62,617 nucleotides of DNA from Pseudomonadota bacterium (GCA_023423935.1 JAFAEQ010000079.1:1-62617), one strand, 5' to 3'. Counted from the first letter of the stretch, positions 17,329 to 27,266 are shown. A program made the numbers and translations. The notes: a model not told the origin generated them from the sequence alone.

Positions 17329-18186
17329 ATGAATTCGAGCCTTGCCTCTTCCCTGCCCGCGAACATTGCCGAGCAGGTCCGTGGTGCCCTCGCCGAAGAC
17401 ATCGGCAGTGGCGATCTCACAGCACAACTCATCCCCGCCGAGGCCATCGGCAAAGCTCGCGTCATCACGCGCGAAAGCGCGGTGCTCTGCGGCGCCCGCT
17501 GGTTCGATGAAGTCTTCCAGCAAGTCGATCCGCGCGTGCGGATCGACTGGCATGCGCAGGACGGCGAGCGCGTCGAGCCGAATCAACTGCTGTGCAACCT
17601 CAGCGGCCCCTGGCGCGGACTGCTCACAGGTGAACGCACCGCGCTGAACTTCCTGCAGACGCTCACCAGCACCGCCACGATTACGCGCAAGTATGTCGAC
17701 GCCGTCGCAGGCACCGCCTGCCGTATCCTCGATACGCGCAAGACAGTGCCGGGATTGCGCCTTGCGCAGAAGTACGCGGTTCGTTGCGGCGGTGGCACCA
17801 ATCATCGCGTTGGCCTCTTCGATGCCATTCTGGTGAAGGAGAATCACATCGCTGCCGCCGGATCGATCGAGGCCGCCGTCACCGAGGCGCGCAGGATCGC
17901 ACCGGGCGTGATGCTGGAGGTCGAAGTCGAAACGCTCCAACAGCTCCAACAGGCGCTCGATGCGGCAGTAGATCGCGTACTGCTCGACAATTTCTCCCTG
18001 GAGGATCTGCGGAACGCCGTTCGCATGACGCGCGGACATCGCAACGGACACATCCAGCTCGAGGCCTCCGGCAACATGAGCCTCGAGACATTGCGCAGCG
18101 TCGCCGAGACGGGTGTAGATTTCATCTCTGTCGGGGCGCTGACGAAACATGTACAGGCGACCGACCTGTCGATGAGATTCGAGTAA
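17329..18186 (+). CDS. nadC: Nicotinate-nucleotide pyrophosphorylase (quinolinate phosphoribosyltransferase)
   Basis: 285 aa, the normal length. Family blocks: ALAEDIGSGDLTAQLIP, GERTALNFLQTLTSTAT, DTRKTVPGLRLAQKYAVRCGGG, HRVGLFDAILVKENHI, and the terminal VDFISVGALTKHVQATDLSMRF. It converts quinolinate and PRPP to nicotinate mononucleotide in de novo NAD synthesis. It has its own start behind the terminator and is followed after 34 bases by a glycosyltransferase. nadA and nadB are not in the window. Confidence 0.97.
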   Translation: MNSSLASSLPANIAEQVRGALAEDIGSGDLTAQLIPAEAIGKARVITRESAVLCGARWFDEVFQQVDPRVRIDWHAQDGERVEPNQLLCNLSGPWRGLLTGERTALNFLQTLTSTATITRKYVDAVAGTACRILDTRKTVPGLRLAQKYAVRCGGGTNHRVGLFDAILVKENHIAAAGSIEAAVTEARRIAPGVMLEVEVETLQQLQQALDAAVDRVLLDNFSLEDLRNAVRMTRGHRNGHIQLEASGNMSLETLRSVAETGVDFISVGALTKHVQATDLSMRFE

Positions 18187-18220
18187 TGGCCCCTCACTTC
18201 GCAGGACTCGATCTTCGAGC

Positions 18221-19357
18221 ATGAACCCGGCGTCCTTTCATCGACCGGTAGATCGCGCACTGATCGTGCGCTTCGGTGCGCTCGGTGACATGGTACTGCT
18301 CACCACCATGATCCGCAGGCTCAATGAGCGCTTCGGCGTGCCTGTCGATATCGTGAGCTCGGGGTCCTGGACGTTGCCGCTCCTGAGCGAGCAGCCCGGT
18401 GTAGGCGAAATCGTCATCATCGGCAGCCGGCGTCGGCCCTACTGGCTGAGCCCCGATCAGCGACACCTCGTGAAATGGCTGCGTCAGCGCGGCGCCTGCC
18501 CGACCTGGTTTGCGCATCCGCATGAAGCCGGACGCGAGCTCCTGCGTCGCGGCGGCATTCCTGATGAGATGGTCTGCGATTTCGGCGATCTGCCACTCAT
18601 CCCCGGCGAGCACGATGCGGAACGCTGGGCTCGATTCGCCGACGAGACGCCGCAAGCGATCGTTGGCCGATATCCACCCTCCGGCGAACCCAGAATCGGC
18701 ACCGCGTCGCTGCGCATCACCCCAGATGCGCGCGAACAGCTGCAACGCTGGTTGCTGACGCACGGGCTCATGCATCGCTCGCTCATCGCCATCCAGGCGG
18801 GCAACAAACGCACGATGCGCTCGTGGAATCGCAAGCGCAGTACCAACAAGAAATACTGGCCCGAAGAGCGCTGGGCCGAAGTGATTCGTGCCGTGCGTTC
18901 CGACGCGCCCGACAGCGCAATCGTGCTGCTCGGTGTCCCGCACGAATTCAGCCTGAATCAGGACATCATCCGGCTGGCGGGGATCGCCGATATCCACAAC
19001 GTTGCCGACGATCTGCCCGTGCCTGTGCTGTGCGCGCTGCTCGAACAGACCGACAGCATGATCTCGGTGGACACAGGTCCGGCACACGTCGCAGCGGCTG
19101 TGGGCTGTCCTGTGGTCGTCCTGTTTGCGGACGCATCGCCCCAGCGTTATCGACCGGGAGGTCGAAACACGAATGCCACGGTGCTGCAGGGCGAAGTGAA
19201 CGGCGAACTGAACATTCTGGGAATCGATGTTCCAACAGTGATCGCCGCCTGGCGCCAGATCCCCAAACGATCCGCGCGCATGGGCAGTCGCAGGCTCGTG
19301 CCGATCGAGGATGCGCTCGATCCGCAGCTGCCGCTCGGGCGTAAGCTCCCCGCTTAG
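18221..19357 (+). CDS. Family-9 glycosyltransferase (heptosyltransferase-like)
   Basis: 378 aa. The N-terminal RALIVRFGALGDMVLLTTMIRRL is the GT9 start, and the C-terminal SVDTGPAHVAAAVGCPVVVLFADASPQRY is the nucleotide-sugar-site motif of ADP-heptose:LPS heptosyltransferases. It probably adds a sugar to the LPS core on the cytosolic face of the inner membrane. It is the second gene after nadC and overlaps the convergent GGDEF/EAL gene by 4 bases. No waa cluster is nearby, so the acceptor is undetermined. Confidence 0.88.
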   Translation: MNPASFHRPVDRALIVRFGALGDMVLLTTMIRRLNERFGVPVDIVSSGSWTLPLLSEQPGVGEIVIIGSRRRPYWLSPDQRHLVKWLRQRGACPTWFAHPHEAGRELLRRGGIPDEMVCDFGDLPLIPGEHDAERWARFADETPQAIVGRYPPSGEPRIGTASLRITPDAREQLQRWLLTHGLMHRSLIAIQAGNKRTMRSWNRKRSTNKKYWPEERWAEVIRAVRSDAPDSAIVLLGVPHEFSLNQDIIRLAGIADIHNVADDLPVPVLCALLEQTDSMISVDTGPAHVAAAVGCPVVVLFADASPQRYRPGGRNTNATVLQGEVNGELNILGIDVPTVIAAWRQIPKRSARMGSRRLVPIEDALDPQLPLGRKLPA

Positions 19358-22023
19358 CCGGCCGCAGCCCGCATCACGCGCTGCGGCGTGGCAATACCGA
19401 ATCCTTGCGCGTAATCCACGCCGAGGCTGCGCAACATCTCGATGATTTCGACGTTCTCGGCGAACTCCGCAATGGTCTGCTTGCCCGTGAGATGTCCGAT
19501 TTCATTGATCGAGCGAACCATCTCGCGATCGATCGGATCGTGCAGAATCTCTTTGACGAAGCTGCCGTCGATCTTGAGAAAGTCGACCGGAAAATGCTTC
19601 AGATAACCGAATGAGGACAGACCGGTGCCGAAATCATCGAGCGCAAACCGGCAGCCGAGCTCCTTCAACGCGTGAATGAAGCGATTGGCCTGCGAGAAAC
19701 TCGCGATCGCTGCGGTCTCAGTGATCTCGAAACAGATCTTCGACGCGTCGATGCCGCTGCGATGGAAATGCTCGATCACGAATGGCAGGAACTTGTCGTC
19801 GCCCAGGCTCTGCCCTGAGAGATTGATCGAGCACATCGCAAGTTTCTCGCGTTCGTCCGCTTCGGAGACGAGCCAACGCAACGCGTGCTCGATCATCCAC
19901 CGATCGATGTTCGGAGTGAGCCCGTAGCGTTCCGCCGCGGTGATGAACTGATCCGGCGCGACGATCTTGCCCGCCTCGTCGCGCATGCGCAGCAGCAACT
20001 CATAGTGCAAGCCCTGATCCGGCACCTGCAAGGGCTGGATGACCTGACGGTAGATCTCGAAGCGACTATCTTCCAATGCGTTGTTGATGCGCGCGGCCCA
20101 CTGCATCTCGCGGCGGCGGCGCATCAGATCGATATCGTTCTCCTGGAACGAATACACGCGGTTGCGACCATTCTCCTTGGCCGCTGCGCACGCACTGTCG
20201 GCCGCGGACATGAGCGAGGCGACATCCTCGTTCTCTGCTGACAGCGGGACGACGCCGACGCTCGCGCCAAGGCGGAACGTGCGCTCTTCCCAGATGAACT
20301 TGTAGTTGCGGATCGCCTCACGGAGCGCTTCCGCGTTGCGGATGGCTTCTTCGATCGAGCAGCTCTCGAGCAGCACACCGAACTCGTCCCCGCCCAGGCG
20401 CGCGACGGTATCGCGCCAGCGGATCTTCGACTTCAGCAACGCGCCCACTTGACCCAGCAATGCATCGCCTGCGCTGTGACCGCAGTTGTCGTTGATGATC
20501 TTGAATTGATCGAGATCGATGTGACACAGCGCGAATGACGCTTCACGAGCGCGAGCACTCTTCAGCGCACGCTCGAGCCGCGACTCGAACTCACGGCGGT
20601 TCACGAGGCCGGTGAGAATGTCGTGGCTTGCGTGGTACGACAGCTTGCGATTGAGCTCGCGGCTCTCGCTCACGTCATGGAACACGAGCACGCCACCGCA
20701 GACCATTCCGGAGCCATCGCGAATCGGCGAGGCACAACTCTCGATGTAGAGCTCGTTACCGTCACGGCGAATCAGCAGTGTCGGACGCACCGACTTGATG
20801 GCACGCGTGCGGCGGATCGCCACAGCCAGGGGATTCTCCAGCGGCTCGCAGGTTTCTTCGTGAAAGCTGCGGAAGATCTCATCGACGACACGGCCCTGCG
20901 CATGCTCTAGACGCCAGCCGGTCAGTTGCTCGGCGACGGGATTGATGTATTCGATGCGGCAGTGCGAATCGGTCGTGATCACACCGTCGCCGATCGATTG
21001 CAACGTGATCTGCGCGCTTTCCTTTTCGCGAAACAGCGCTTCTTCGTAGAGCTTGCGTTCGGTAACGTCGAGATCGACACCGACGATGCGACGCGTCCTG
21101 CCCTGCGAATCCACGCGGGCCTTGGCACGACTCACGACCCACAACCACAAGCCATCGCGATGCTTGAGCCGGTGCACGCTCTCGAAGATCGGTTCCTTGC
21201 CGCTCAGGTGTTCGCGCAGCGCCGTCTGCACTCGCGGCAGATCTTCCGGATGAACCAGCTGCTGCCAGTCGGAAAGCGGCTCCATGTCCTCGTCGGAATA
21301 GCCGAGCATGGATTTCCAGCGCGGCGAGAAATAAGTCGTTTTTCGCTCGAGATCGAAATCCCACAGACCATCGTTCGCACCATACAACGCAAGCTCGCTG
21401 CGCTCTTCCAGATCCTCGAAGTGCGTCCGGAAGTGATCGCGTTCGAGACCGCTCGAATAGCTGGAGGCCAAAAGCTTCAGCATCAGATGCAGATTCGCAT
21501 CCCAGCTGTCGCGCGGACGTGTCGAGCACATGGCAATGAAGCCTTCGATCCGGCCGCGCACGGCGAAGCCAGCCAGCAACACCGCGCCCACCTGTACGGA
21601 TGCGAATCGCGCAGCCTCGGCGGCAAGCTCGCGACGGGGCTGCGAGGTGTCGCGCATCTCGATGACCCGCAAGTGTTCGAGTCGATCGCGCAGGAACGGC
21701 AGCGAAGCCAACGTGTCGTGCGTCAGAGTTTCAGGATTGAACGATGCGAACAGGCTGTTCGCGGCGATCACCGAAGCGATCCGGTCGCGCTGGGGACTGA
21801 AGCGGGCGATGAAGAAGTTGTCGAGTCCGACGACCTCTCGCAGGGATTCCAGGTTGGGACCAATCAACGCGTCGGGCCGATCGCCCGCAGGGTTCTGGAA
21901 ATCGACAGCCGCCTTCGTGAGCAACACGTCGATGTCGACGGTGGCTCGGCGCGACTGGGACAGTGTGCCTGTCTGCGCCGACAGCGGCAGCACGTCGGCT
22001 GCGTGTTTCGGATCTCGCGCCAT
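19354..22023 (-). CDS. PAS-PAS-GGDEF-EAL cyclic-di-GMP protein
   Basis: 889 aa. N-terminal GAF-like sensor (about 30-190), PAS/PAC from about 205 (DGLWDFDLERKTTYFSPRWK), a second PAS from about 335 (DGVITTDSHCRIEYINPVAE), GGDEF (about 455-610) with intact VARLGGDEFGVLLE, and EAL (about 630-885). The EAL signature reads ELL (YELLLRM), keeping the catalytic Glu, and DDFGTGLSSFGYLKHFPVDFLKIDG retains the metal ligands. It can be both diguanylate cyclase and phosphodiesterase; this architecture is often mainly a phosphodiesterase. There is no membrane segment, so it senses a cytosolic ligand or redox state. Confidence 0.92.
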   Translation of the reverse strand: MARDPKHAADVLPLSAQTGTLSQSRRATVDIDVLLTKAAVDFQNPAGDRPDALIGPNLESLREVVGLDNFFIARFSPQRDRIASVIAANSLFASFNPETLTHDTLASLPFLRDRLEHLRVIEMRDTSQPRRELAAEAARFASVQVGAVLLAGFAVRGRIEGFIAMCSTRPRDSWDANLHLMLKLLASSYSSGLERDHFRTHFEDLEERSELALYGANDGLWDFDLERKTTYFSPRWKSMLGYSDEDMEPLSDWQQLVHPEDLPRVQTALREHLSGKEPIFESVHRLKHRDGLWLWVVSRAKARVDSQGRTRRIVGVDLDVTERKLYEEALFREKESAQITLQSIGDGVITTDSHCRIEYINPVAEQLTGWRLEHAQGRVVDEIFRSFHEETCEPLENPLAVAIRRTRAIKSVRPTLLIRRDGNELYIESCASPIRDGSGMVCGGVLVFHDVSESRELNRKLSYHASHDILTGLVNRREFESRLERALKSARAREASFALCHIDLDQFKIINDNCGHSAGDALLGQVGALLKSKIRWRDTVARLGGDEFGVLLESCSIEEAIRNAEALREAIRNYKFIWEERTFRLGASVGVVPLSAENEDVASLMSAADSACAAAKENGRNRVYSFQENDIDLMRRRREMQWAARINNALEDSRFEIYRQVIQPLQVPDQGLHYELLLRMRDEAGKIVAPDQFITAAERYGLTPNIDRWMIEHALRWLVSEADEREKLAMCSINLSGQSLGDDKFLPFVIEHFHRSGIDASKICFEITETAAIASFSQANRFIHALKELGCRFALDDFGTGLSSFGYLKHFPVDFLKIDGSFVKEILHDPIDREMVRSINEIGHLTGKQTIAEFAENVEIIEMLRSLGVDYAQGFGIATPQRVMRAAAG

Positions 22024-22254
22024 GTCGCGTCTGGAGCGCGAGCGACTAGTACGACCGCCTGTGACCGACGCGACGGATGCTCATCGAGCAATGAGGGTCT
22101 CGCGCAAAACAGGTGCTTTGCTTGGTCACGTCAAATCCTCCCGGCCGCAATCCGGCGTTATCGAAATAAAAAGGGTCTTGCGGCAGCTGCAATCGATTGT
22201 GGCACAGCCTCACGGCCGGATCATAGCGGCCGATGCACCACCGATAGAGGGGTG

Positions 22255-23991
22255 CTAGCGTGTTTCGAAGGCAGGGGGCGTGTACTCGATCGCCGCGTCG
22301 GCGTGACCGCGCGCAATACACTCGGGATTTGCAGCACCACGGACCAGGAACCAGTCCTTGCGGTTCATGACGCCGAGCGGTTCAGCGCTTGCAGAGCCGA
22401 AGCATAAGGCGCGTGTGGATTCGTCCATGAGCAGAACCCTGTCCGAAGAACCTGCAAGCCAAGCGGCGGCATCCGCCGCCTCCTGATCGCCCTCGCGCCA
22501 TCGGGCGTGTCCGAAATTCACGATGCGCCGTCGCGACTGCAGCAAATACTGTTCCTTGTATGCGACGACCCCGAGCTCAGCGACGTTCCGGGTCTTGGCT
22601 TCGACGGTCCGCATGAGCTCCGCACCCGAGCGCGCATCATTGATGGCGGGTGCGATGACGAAACTCACGACGAGAAGTTCGAACCCGAGCACCAGGGGCC
22701 AGGCCAGGAATCCCCGCGATGGACGCGCCAGAACACACAACAGGCCAGCGCCGATCCCCATGATCAGCATGGGCGTCACTACATCGATGTCATACAGATC
22801 GATGAGCTCTTGTCGCGCGGCTGCATCGAACTGCATGTACACAGCACCGGCGATCATTGCAGCGGCAAGCAGAGCACAAAGGACGAAGAGCGCGAGCTGT
22901 GCCTTCCGCCGCATGGCGATCTCGGCAAGGTAAGGCGCTGCCGCCAACGCGAATGCAGGAACCGCAGGCAGGACGTACACGCCGCGCTTGCCCGTACTCA
23001 GGCTGAAGAAGAGCACCACGAGCCCAATCCACGCGAGCAGCAGAAGAATTCGCAGATCCCTTTTCCGCAGCGCCGACCGCCACGCAGGGACGAGCCATGG
23101 CAGCAACAAGGTGAGCGGCAACCACAGGCCAGGGATCACATCGACGATGAAGTACCAGAACGGCTCCCGGTGGTGCCACGCGGCTGCGTAGCGATGTACG
23201 GTCTGGCCGAAAAGAATTTCATCGCGATAGCGCTGGAGCACTGGATCGTGCTGAGCGGTGATCAGCATCGGCACGAGCCAGACACTCACCCCCAGCAACA
23301 GCGCCGCAGGACCCAGCAGCCAGCGCAGTCTCCCTTCGATTACAGGCCGAGGCTGCCAATGCGGACCGCGCGCGAACGCGTAAGGAATCAGTACCAGCAA
23401 CGGCAGGAAACCCACGCCCTTAGTGATGATGCCGAAACCGCAGGCCGCCCACCCGATTCCGTACCATTTCCAATCGGGACCCAGCAGGCAATGGCGCAAA
23501 AGCCCATACAGCCCGAGCGTCGTGAAGAAGCACAGCGTCGCATCGATCTGCGCCTGCCGGGCCTGCCAGAGAAACTGCACGGTGAACAGCAGAGCAAGGC
23601 CCGCGGCGAGGCCGACCTCGCGATTCCAGAGCCTGCGACCCAGGTCATAGACCAACACCGTGCATCCGGCGGCAGCGAACAGCGAGGGCAACAGAAACGA
23701 CCAGCGCACCGACCCCGTAATCGAGAGCAACGCGGCCATGACCCAGAAGAACAGCGGCGGCTTATCGGCGTAGACGTCTCCACCGACGGAGGGAATGAGC
23801 CATTGATGCGTTGCGGCCATATCGCGCGCGATCAATGCAAAGCGCGGCTCGTCAGCAGGCCACGGATCGCGCAGCCCGATGCCGGTCGCAACGAGTACCA
23901 GCAAGAGCGCGGCCAGCCACAGCAGATCGAGACGTTCTTCGCGACGACCGCTACGACCCGGGCGAAGCAGCTCGTCCAGCAGATTCTTCAT
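22255..23991 (-). CDS. ArnT-like family-39 glycosyltransferase
   Basis: 578 aa integral membrane protein with about 12 helices. The N-terminal GLRDPWPADEPRFALIARDM contains the periplasmic Asp-Glu catalytic loop of GT-C enzymes, followed by DVYADKPPLFFWVMAALL. It transfers a sugar (in ArnT, aminoarabinose) from an undecaprenyl carrier to lipid A or another acceptor on the periplasmic side. The upstream GT2 gene ends 7 bases before its start, an ArnC/ArnT-like pairing in which the GT2 enzyme would load the carrier. The other arn genes are missing, so the sugar is unknown. Confidence 0.88.
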   Translation of the reverse strand: MKNLLDELLRPGRSGRREERLDLLWLAALLLVLVATGIGLRDPWPADEPRFALIARDMAATHQWLIPSVGGDVYADKPPLFFWVMAALLSITGSVRWSFLLPSLFAAAGCTVLVYDLGRRLWNREVGLAAGLALLFTVQFLWQARQAQIDATLCFFTTLGLYGLLRHCLLGPDWKWYGIGWAACGFGIITKGVGFLPLLVLIPYAFARGPHWQPRPVIEGRLRWLLGPAALLLGVSVWLVPMLITAQHDPVLQRYRDEILFGQTVHRYAAAWHHREPFWYFIVDVIPGLWLPLTLLLPWLVPAWRSALRKRDLRILLLLAWIGLVVLFFSLSTGKRGVYVLPAVPAFALAAAPYLAEIAMRRKAQLALFVLCALLAAAMIAGAVYMQFDAAARQELIDLYDIDVVTPMLIMGIGAGLLCVLARPSRGFLAWPLVLGFELLVVSFVIAPAINDARSGAELMRTVEAKTRNVAELGVVAYKEQYLLQSRRRIVNFGHARWREGDQEAADAAAWLAGSSDRVLLMDESTRALCFGSASAEPLGVMNRKDWFLVRGAANPECIARGHADAAIEYTPPAFETR

Positions 23992-23998
23992 GCGCCGG

Positions 23999-24718
23999 TC
24001 AACGCTCGATGACTCGGGGCCGCGCCGGATTGCGAAGCATCAGCCAGCGCACACCGAACAGATCCACGATGCCGACCCACAGTCGATTGCGCAGTCCGTA
24101 CTTGGAGACACCCCTGGTCCGCGCCCGATGCCGCACATTCACTGACATCACCTCATGCCCTGCATTGAGAAAGAGTGCCGGAAGGAAGCGGTGCATGTGA
24201 TCGAAGCGCGGCAGATCGAGAAAGCTCTGTCGATGAAAGAGTTTCAGGCCGCAGCCAGTGTCGGGCGTGTAATCGCGCAGGAAGTGGCCGCGGACTCTGT
24301 TCGCGACTCGCGAGGACATCTTGCGCAGCCAGCTGTCCTGCCGCGCGGCCTTCCGATTGCCCATGATCAATTTCAGTCCCGTATTGCCGGCGGCACGCGC
24401 GGCCATCAGCACCGGGATGTCGGCCGGGACGTTCTGACCGTCGCCGTCCAGGGTCGCGATCCATTCGGCGCGGGCGGCTCGAACCCCGGCGTGCACGGCG
24501 GCACTCTGGCCGCTGCGTCGGGAATGTTCGAGCAGCCGTATTTCAGGGAACTGCAAGCGCGCCTCCCGCAGGACTGCAGCGGTCGCATCGGTACTGCCGT
24601 CGTCGATGAAAATGATCTCGTACGGTTGAAAGTCGACCAGCGCCTCGCGGATTTCGCCTGCCAGCGGAAGCACGTTTTCTTCTTCGTTGCAGACAGGAAT
24701 GACGACGGAAATTCGCAT
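23999..24718 (-). CDS. Family-2 glycosyltransferase, dolichol-phosphate-mannose synthase-like
   Basis: 239 aa from MRISVVIPVCNEEENV. GT-A fold: IIFIDDGSTDATAAVL and the metal-site ATLDGDGQNVPADI (DGDxQN), then YTPDTGCGLKLFHR. There is no C-terminal double membrane anchor as in ArnC, so it is closer to soluble DPM1-type enzymes. It probably makes a polyprenyl-phosphate sugar for the ArnT-like enzyme encoded 7 bases downstream. A further 24 residues upstream are open but off-family. Confidence 0.88.
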   Translation of the reverse strand: MRISVVIPVCNEEENVLPLAGEIREALVDFQPYEIIFIDDGSTDATAAVLREARLQFPEIRLLEHSRRSGQSAAVHAGVRAARAEWIATLDGDGQNVPADIPVLMAARAAGNTGLKLIMGNRKAARQDSWLRKMSSRVANRVRGHFLRDYTPDTGCGLKLFHRQSFLDLPRFDHMHRFLPALFLNAGHEVMSVNVRHRARTRGVSKYGLRNRLWVGIVDLFGVRWLMLRNPARPRVIER

Positions 24719-24914
24719 GAGCTTGCGGGTAGGAATGCGACCACTGTTAACGCGCAGCTCCCCGGAGAGTGCCCACATCGTTGCTGGCAATTTCCCTATT
24801 CGGCTCGGCGCGAATTGCCGTTAGACGCCGTGCTCGGGCGATTCCAACCGGAAGAATGCTGCGGCAGCGACATGAGACCTTGTAAAGCCACAGCCCTGAC
24901 TTAATCTGCGTCAT

Positions 24915-25916
24915 ATGTCTGCCGCCCATTCTCACTCGTCGCACTCCCACTCGCATGATCCGCATGAGGCAGACCACTCTGCCCAGGGCGGTCATCGTTC
25001 GCATTCGAGCGGGCATGCTCATGACCATTCCCACGATCACGTGCACGCATCGAGCAGAACGCTGGTCATAGCCCTCACGCTGACCGGCGTGTTCATGCTC
25101 GTAGAGTTCGCAGGAGGCCTGATCGCCGGCTCCCTGGCGCTCATTGCGGATGCGGGACACATGCTGACCGACACCGCTGCGTTGGCGCTCGCCTGGGCTG
25201 CCATACGCATCGCCTCCCGGCCAGCGGACTTGCGACGAACCTTCGGCTACCAGCGCCTTCGGGTCATCGCCACCTTCGTGAACGGATGTGCGCTGATGTT
25301 CCTGACGGCCTGGATCGTGATCGAAGCGGTCCAGCGCTTCATGCATCCCGTACCCGTCGATGGCGGCACAATCCTCACGATCGGCAGCGCCGGACTGATC
25401 GTGAATCTCGTTGTGTTCGCGCTCCTGCGGCGAGCAAATCCTCACGACATGAACATCGCCGCCGCCACACTGCATGTGCTCGGCGATCTATTGGGTTCGG
25501 CCGCCGCCATCGTGGCCGCGATCGTCATTCTCTACACAGGCTGGACGCCGATCGATCCGCTGTTATCCGTAGTCGTGTCGATGCTGATCCTGCGCAGCGC
25601 CTGGCTGCTGATCCGTCGCTCCACACACATCCTGATGGAGGGCGCGCCGGACGAGGTCGACATCGCGGAGCTGCGCAAGACCTTGGAAGATCACATCGCG
25701 GACGTTCGCGACGTTCATCACGTGCACACCTGGCACGTGGGGCCTCAGGATATTTTCCTGACGATGCACGCCACGGTGGCACCGACTGCCGATCACTCGA
25801 GGGTCCTGCGTGAAGCAAAAAAGGTGCTCGCGGAACGCTACGGAATCCATCACGCGACGATTCAAATCGAGGCGGACGATTGCGTGGATGAGGACTGCGG
25901 ATCGAAGCAGCGCTGA
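24915..25916 (+). CDS. Cation diffusion facilitator (CzcD/ZitB-like) metal exporter
   Basis: 333 aa. A His-rich N-terminus (HSHSSHSHSHDPHEADHS, then HAHDHSHDHVHA) precedes six helices. The transport-site Asp/His pairs are in helix 2 (LIADAGHMLTD) and helix 5 (HVLGDLLGS), the zinc-type HD-HD pattern. The cytosolic C-terminal domain contains VHHVHTWHVGPQ. It exports Zn2+/Cd2+/Co2+ across the inner membrane by proton antiport. It stands alone; its stop abuts the stop of the convergent acyltransferase. Confidence 0.94.
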   Translation: MSAAHSHSSHSHSHDPHEADHSAQGGHRSHSSGHAHDHSHDHVHASSRTLVIALTLTGVFMLVEFAGGLIAGSLALIADAGHMLTDTAALALAWAAIRIASRPADLRRTFGYQRLRVIATFVNGCALMFLTAWIVIEAVQRFMHPVPVDGGTILTIGSAGLIVNLVVFALLRRANPHDMNIAAATLHVLGDLLGSAAAIVAAIVILYTGWTPIDPLLSVVVSMLILRSAWLLIRRSTHILMEGAPDEVDIAELRKTLEDHIADVRDVHHVHTWHVGPQDIFLTMHATVAPTADHSRVLREAKKVLAERYGIHHATIQIEADDCVDEDCGSKQR

Positions 25917-26618
25917 TCAGAGCGCCGCTTTAGCCATCTTGAAAGTCTCGTGCATGCGTCGCTCGAGCTCGCGCTGCACCTCGGCCATCTGCTCGCTCGA
26001 CAGATCGGGGGGCGGAAAGTACGGCTCGCCGATGGCGATGCAGACCTTGCCGAAGGGCACTGGGATGATGAACTTGTCCCAGGTCTTGAGCACGAAGGCA
26101 GGCTTGGCCGCGTAGGCCAGCGGGATCACGGGCTTGCCCGACATCTGCGCCGCGAAGATCGCACCCGGTTTGAATTTGAAACGCGGTCCGCGGGGGCCGT
26201 CGGGCGTGACAGTGAGCGAGATGCCTTCCTGCAGCGAGGAATGCGCGCCTCGCACTGCTCGCAGGCCCGAGTATGTTCCCGAACCTCGCACCACCGTCGC
26301 CCCGTAGAATTTCGCGAGCATCGTGGGCGCCTCACCGTCCACCGACGGCGAGATCATGAAACCGGCCTTCAACGGTTTGACCCTGCGGCTCACCAGAAAG
26401 CGGGCGCAAAACAGCAGATGCTGATGCCAGCACACGGGCACCACCGCTCCGTGCTCGCGAACCAACGCGCCCAGGGTGTCCAGACCGACGTATCGGATAC
26501 GGCAGGTCCACCAAAGAAACTCGAGGATCAACGAGGCCACGCCCACGGACACGCGATAGAGGAATATGCGGCCGCGTGTGAGCTTGCGACTGGATCTCGA
26601 ACGTCTGGGCGTGGTCAC
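25917..26618 (-). CDS. Lysophospholipid acyltransferase family protein (DUF374)
   Basis: About 233 aa from a GTG at 26618; a TTG at 26657 would add 13 residues and overlap the tRNA terminator. An N-terminal membrane segment is followed by the catalytic WHQHLLF region (in place of HX4D), FYGATVVRGSGTYSGLRAV and the DUF374 hallmark VTPDGPRGPRFKFKPGA. DUF374 proteins are thought to acylate lipid A precursors or lysophospholipids at the inner membrane. It lies directly downstream of tRNA-Thr on the same strand. Confidence 0.82.
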   Translation of the reverse strand: MTTPRRSRSSRKLTRGRIFLYRVSVGVASLILEFLWWTCRIRYVGLDTLGALVREHGAVVPVCWHQHLLFCARFLVSRRVKPLKAGFMISPSVDGEAPTMLAKFYGATVVRGSGTYSGLRAVRGAHSSLQEGISLTVTPDGPRGPRFKFKPGAIFAAQMSGKPVIPLAYAAKPAFVLKTWDKFIIPVPFGKVCIAIGEPYFPPPDLSSEQMAEVQRELERRMHETFKMAKAAL

Positions 26619-26656
26619 TCGCAGGAATACCCGACGACGGGCTCTCCATAAATGCA

Positions 26657-26680
26657 AACGCCGCGCAGGGGCGCGGCGTT
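26657..26680 (-). terminator. Hairpin after tRNA-Thr
   Basis: aacgccgcgc aggg gcgcggcgtt, a perfect 10-bp stem just 3' of the tRNA on the minus strand with a weak T-rich tail (tttgcattt). Confidence 0.75.
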
Positions 26681-26688
26681 ATGGAATC

Positions 26689-26764
26689 TGGTGCCGGAGA
26701 GAGGACTTGAACCCCCGACCCGCGCATTACGAATGCGCTGCTCTACCAACTGAGCTACTCCGGC
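26689..26764 (-). tRNA. tRNA-Thr (anticodon CGU)
   Basis: The reverse complement folds as a cloverleaf: acceptor GCCGGAG / CTCCGGC, D arm GCTCAGTTGGTAGAGC, anticodon loop TTCGTAA (CGT), T arm GTCGGGGGTTCAAGTCC, and an encoded CCA end. 76 nt. It is intact, with no flanking repeat suggesting use as an integration site. Confidence 0.97.
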
Positions 26765-26828
26765 GCGAGGGGGCGCAGTATACGCACGATCCGCCAACTG
26801 GCAACCAGCTGCGCTGCAGAGAAGACCC

Positions 26829-27266
26829 TCAGCGCTTCCTGCGCAGGCGGATGACGACTTCCACCGACTCGGCCTCCATGCCCTCGGGGAGCGCGGGGAA
26901 GCGGCTGAAGGCGATCTCGTCCGGACGAATGTCCCGCAGCTCACCGGTGTCGAGGTCGTGGAAATGGTGATGGGGCGAACGGGTCGAATCGTAGACCGAC
27001 CGCTCGGGATCCAGGTGGATCTGCCGCACGAGGCCCGCCTCCGCCAGCACTTTGAGCGTGTTATAGACGGTCGCTTTCGATACGCGCTCGCCCCCGGTAC
27101 GCACGGCCGCGAGGATCTGCTCCGCCGTCATATGCGTCGGTGCAGCCATCAGGATTCCGGCCACCCGCAGACGCTGCTCGGTGGGCTTGAGTCCATGCGA
27201 TTGCAACTCGCCGGCGAGTTCCTCTCGGGTCAGTGGAGTGGGAACAGCAGAATATTGGCTACTCAC
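26829..27266 (-). CDS. Fur-family regulator, Irr/PerR-like
   Basis: 145 aa. N-terminal winged helix: LKPTEQRLRVAGILMAAPTHMTAEQIL and the recognition helix VSKATVYNTLKVLAEAGLV. The C-terminal dimer and metal domain contains SPHHHFHDLDTGELRDI. The CxxC zinc pairs of classical Fur are absent, and the His run HHHFH resembles Irr/PerR-type sensors. It should repress or activate metal or peroxide-response genes; its targets are unknown. It is followed on the same strand by tRNA-Thr. Confidence 0.88.
   Translation of the reverse strand: MSSQYSAVPTPLTREELAGELQSHGLKPTEQRLRVAGILMAAPTHMTAEQILAAVRTGGERVSKATVYNTLKVLAEAGLVRQIHLDPERSVYDSTRSPHHHFHDLDTGELRDIRPDEIAFSRFPALPEGMEAESVEVVIRLRRKR

Noticed and set aside
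22507..24012. A 501-codon plus-strand frame opposite the ArnT-like gene
   Set aside because: Extremely Gln/Arg/Glu-rich, as expected from the antisense of a hydrophobic membrane protein.
26689..26764. tRNA-Thr as a second integration site
   Set aside because: No partial duplicate of its 3' end and no recombinase gene is present nearby.
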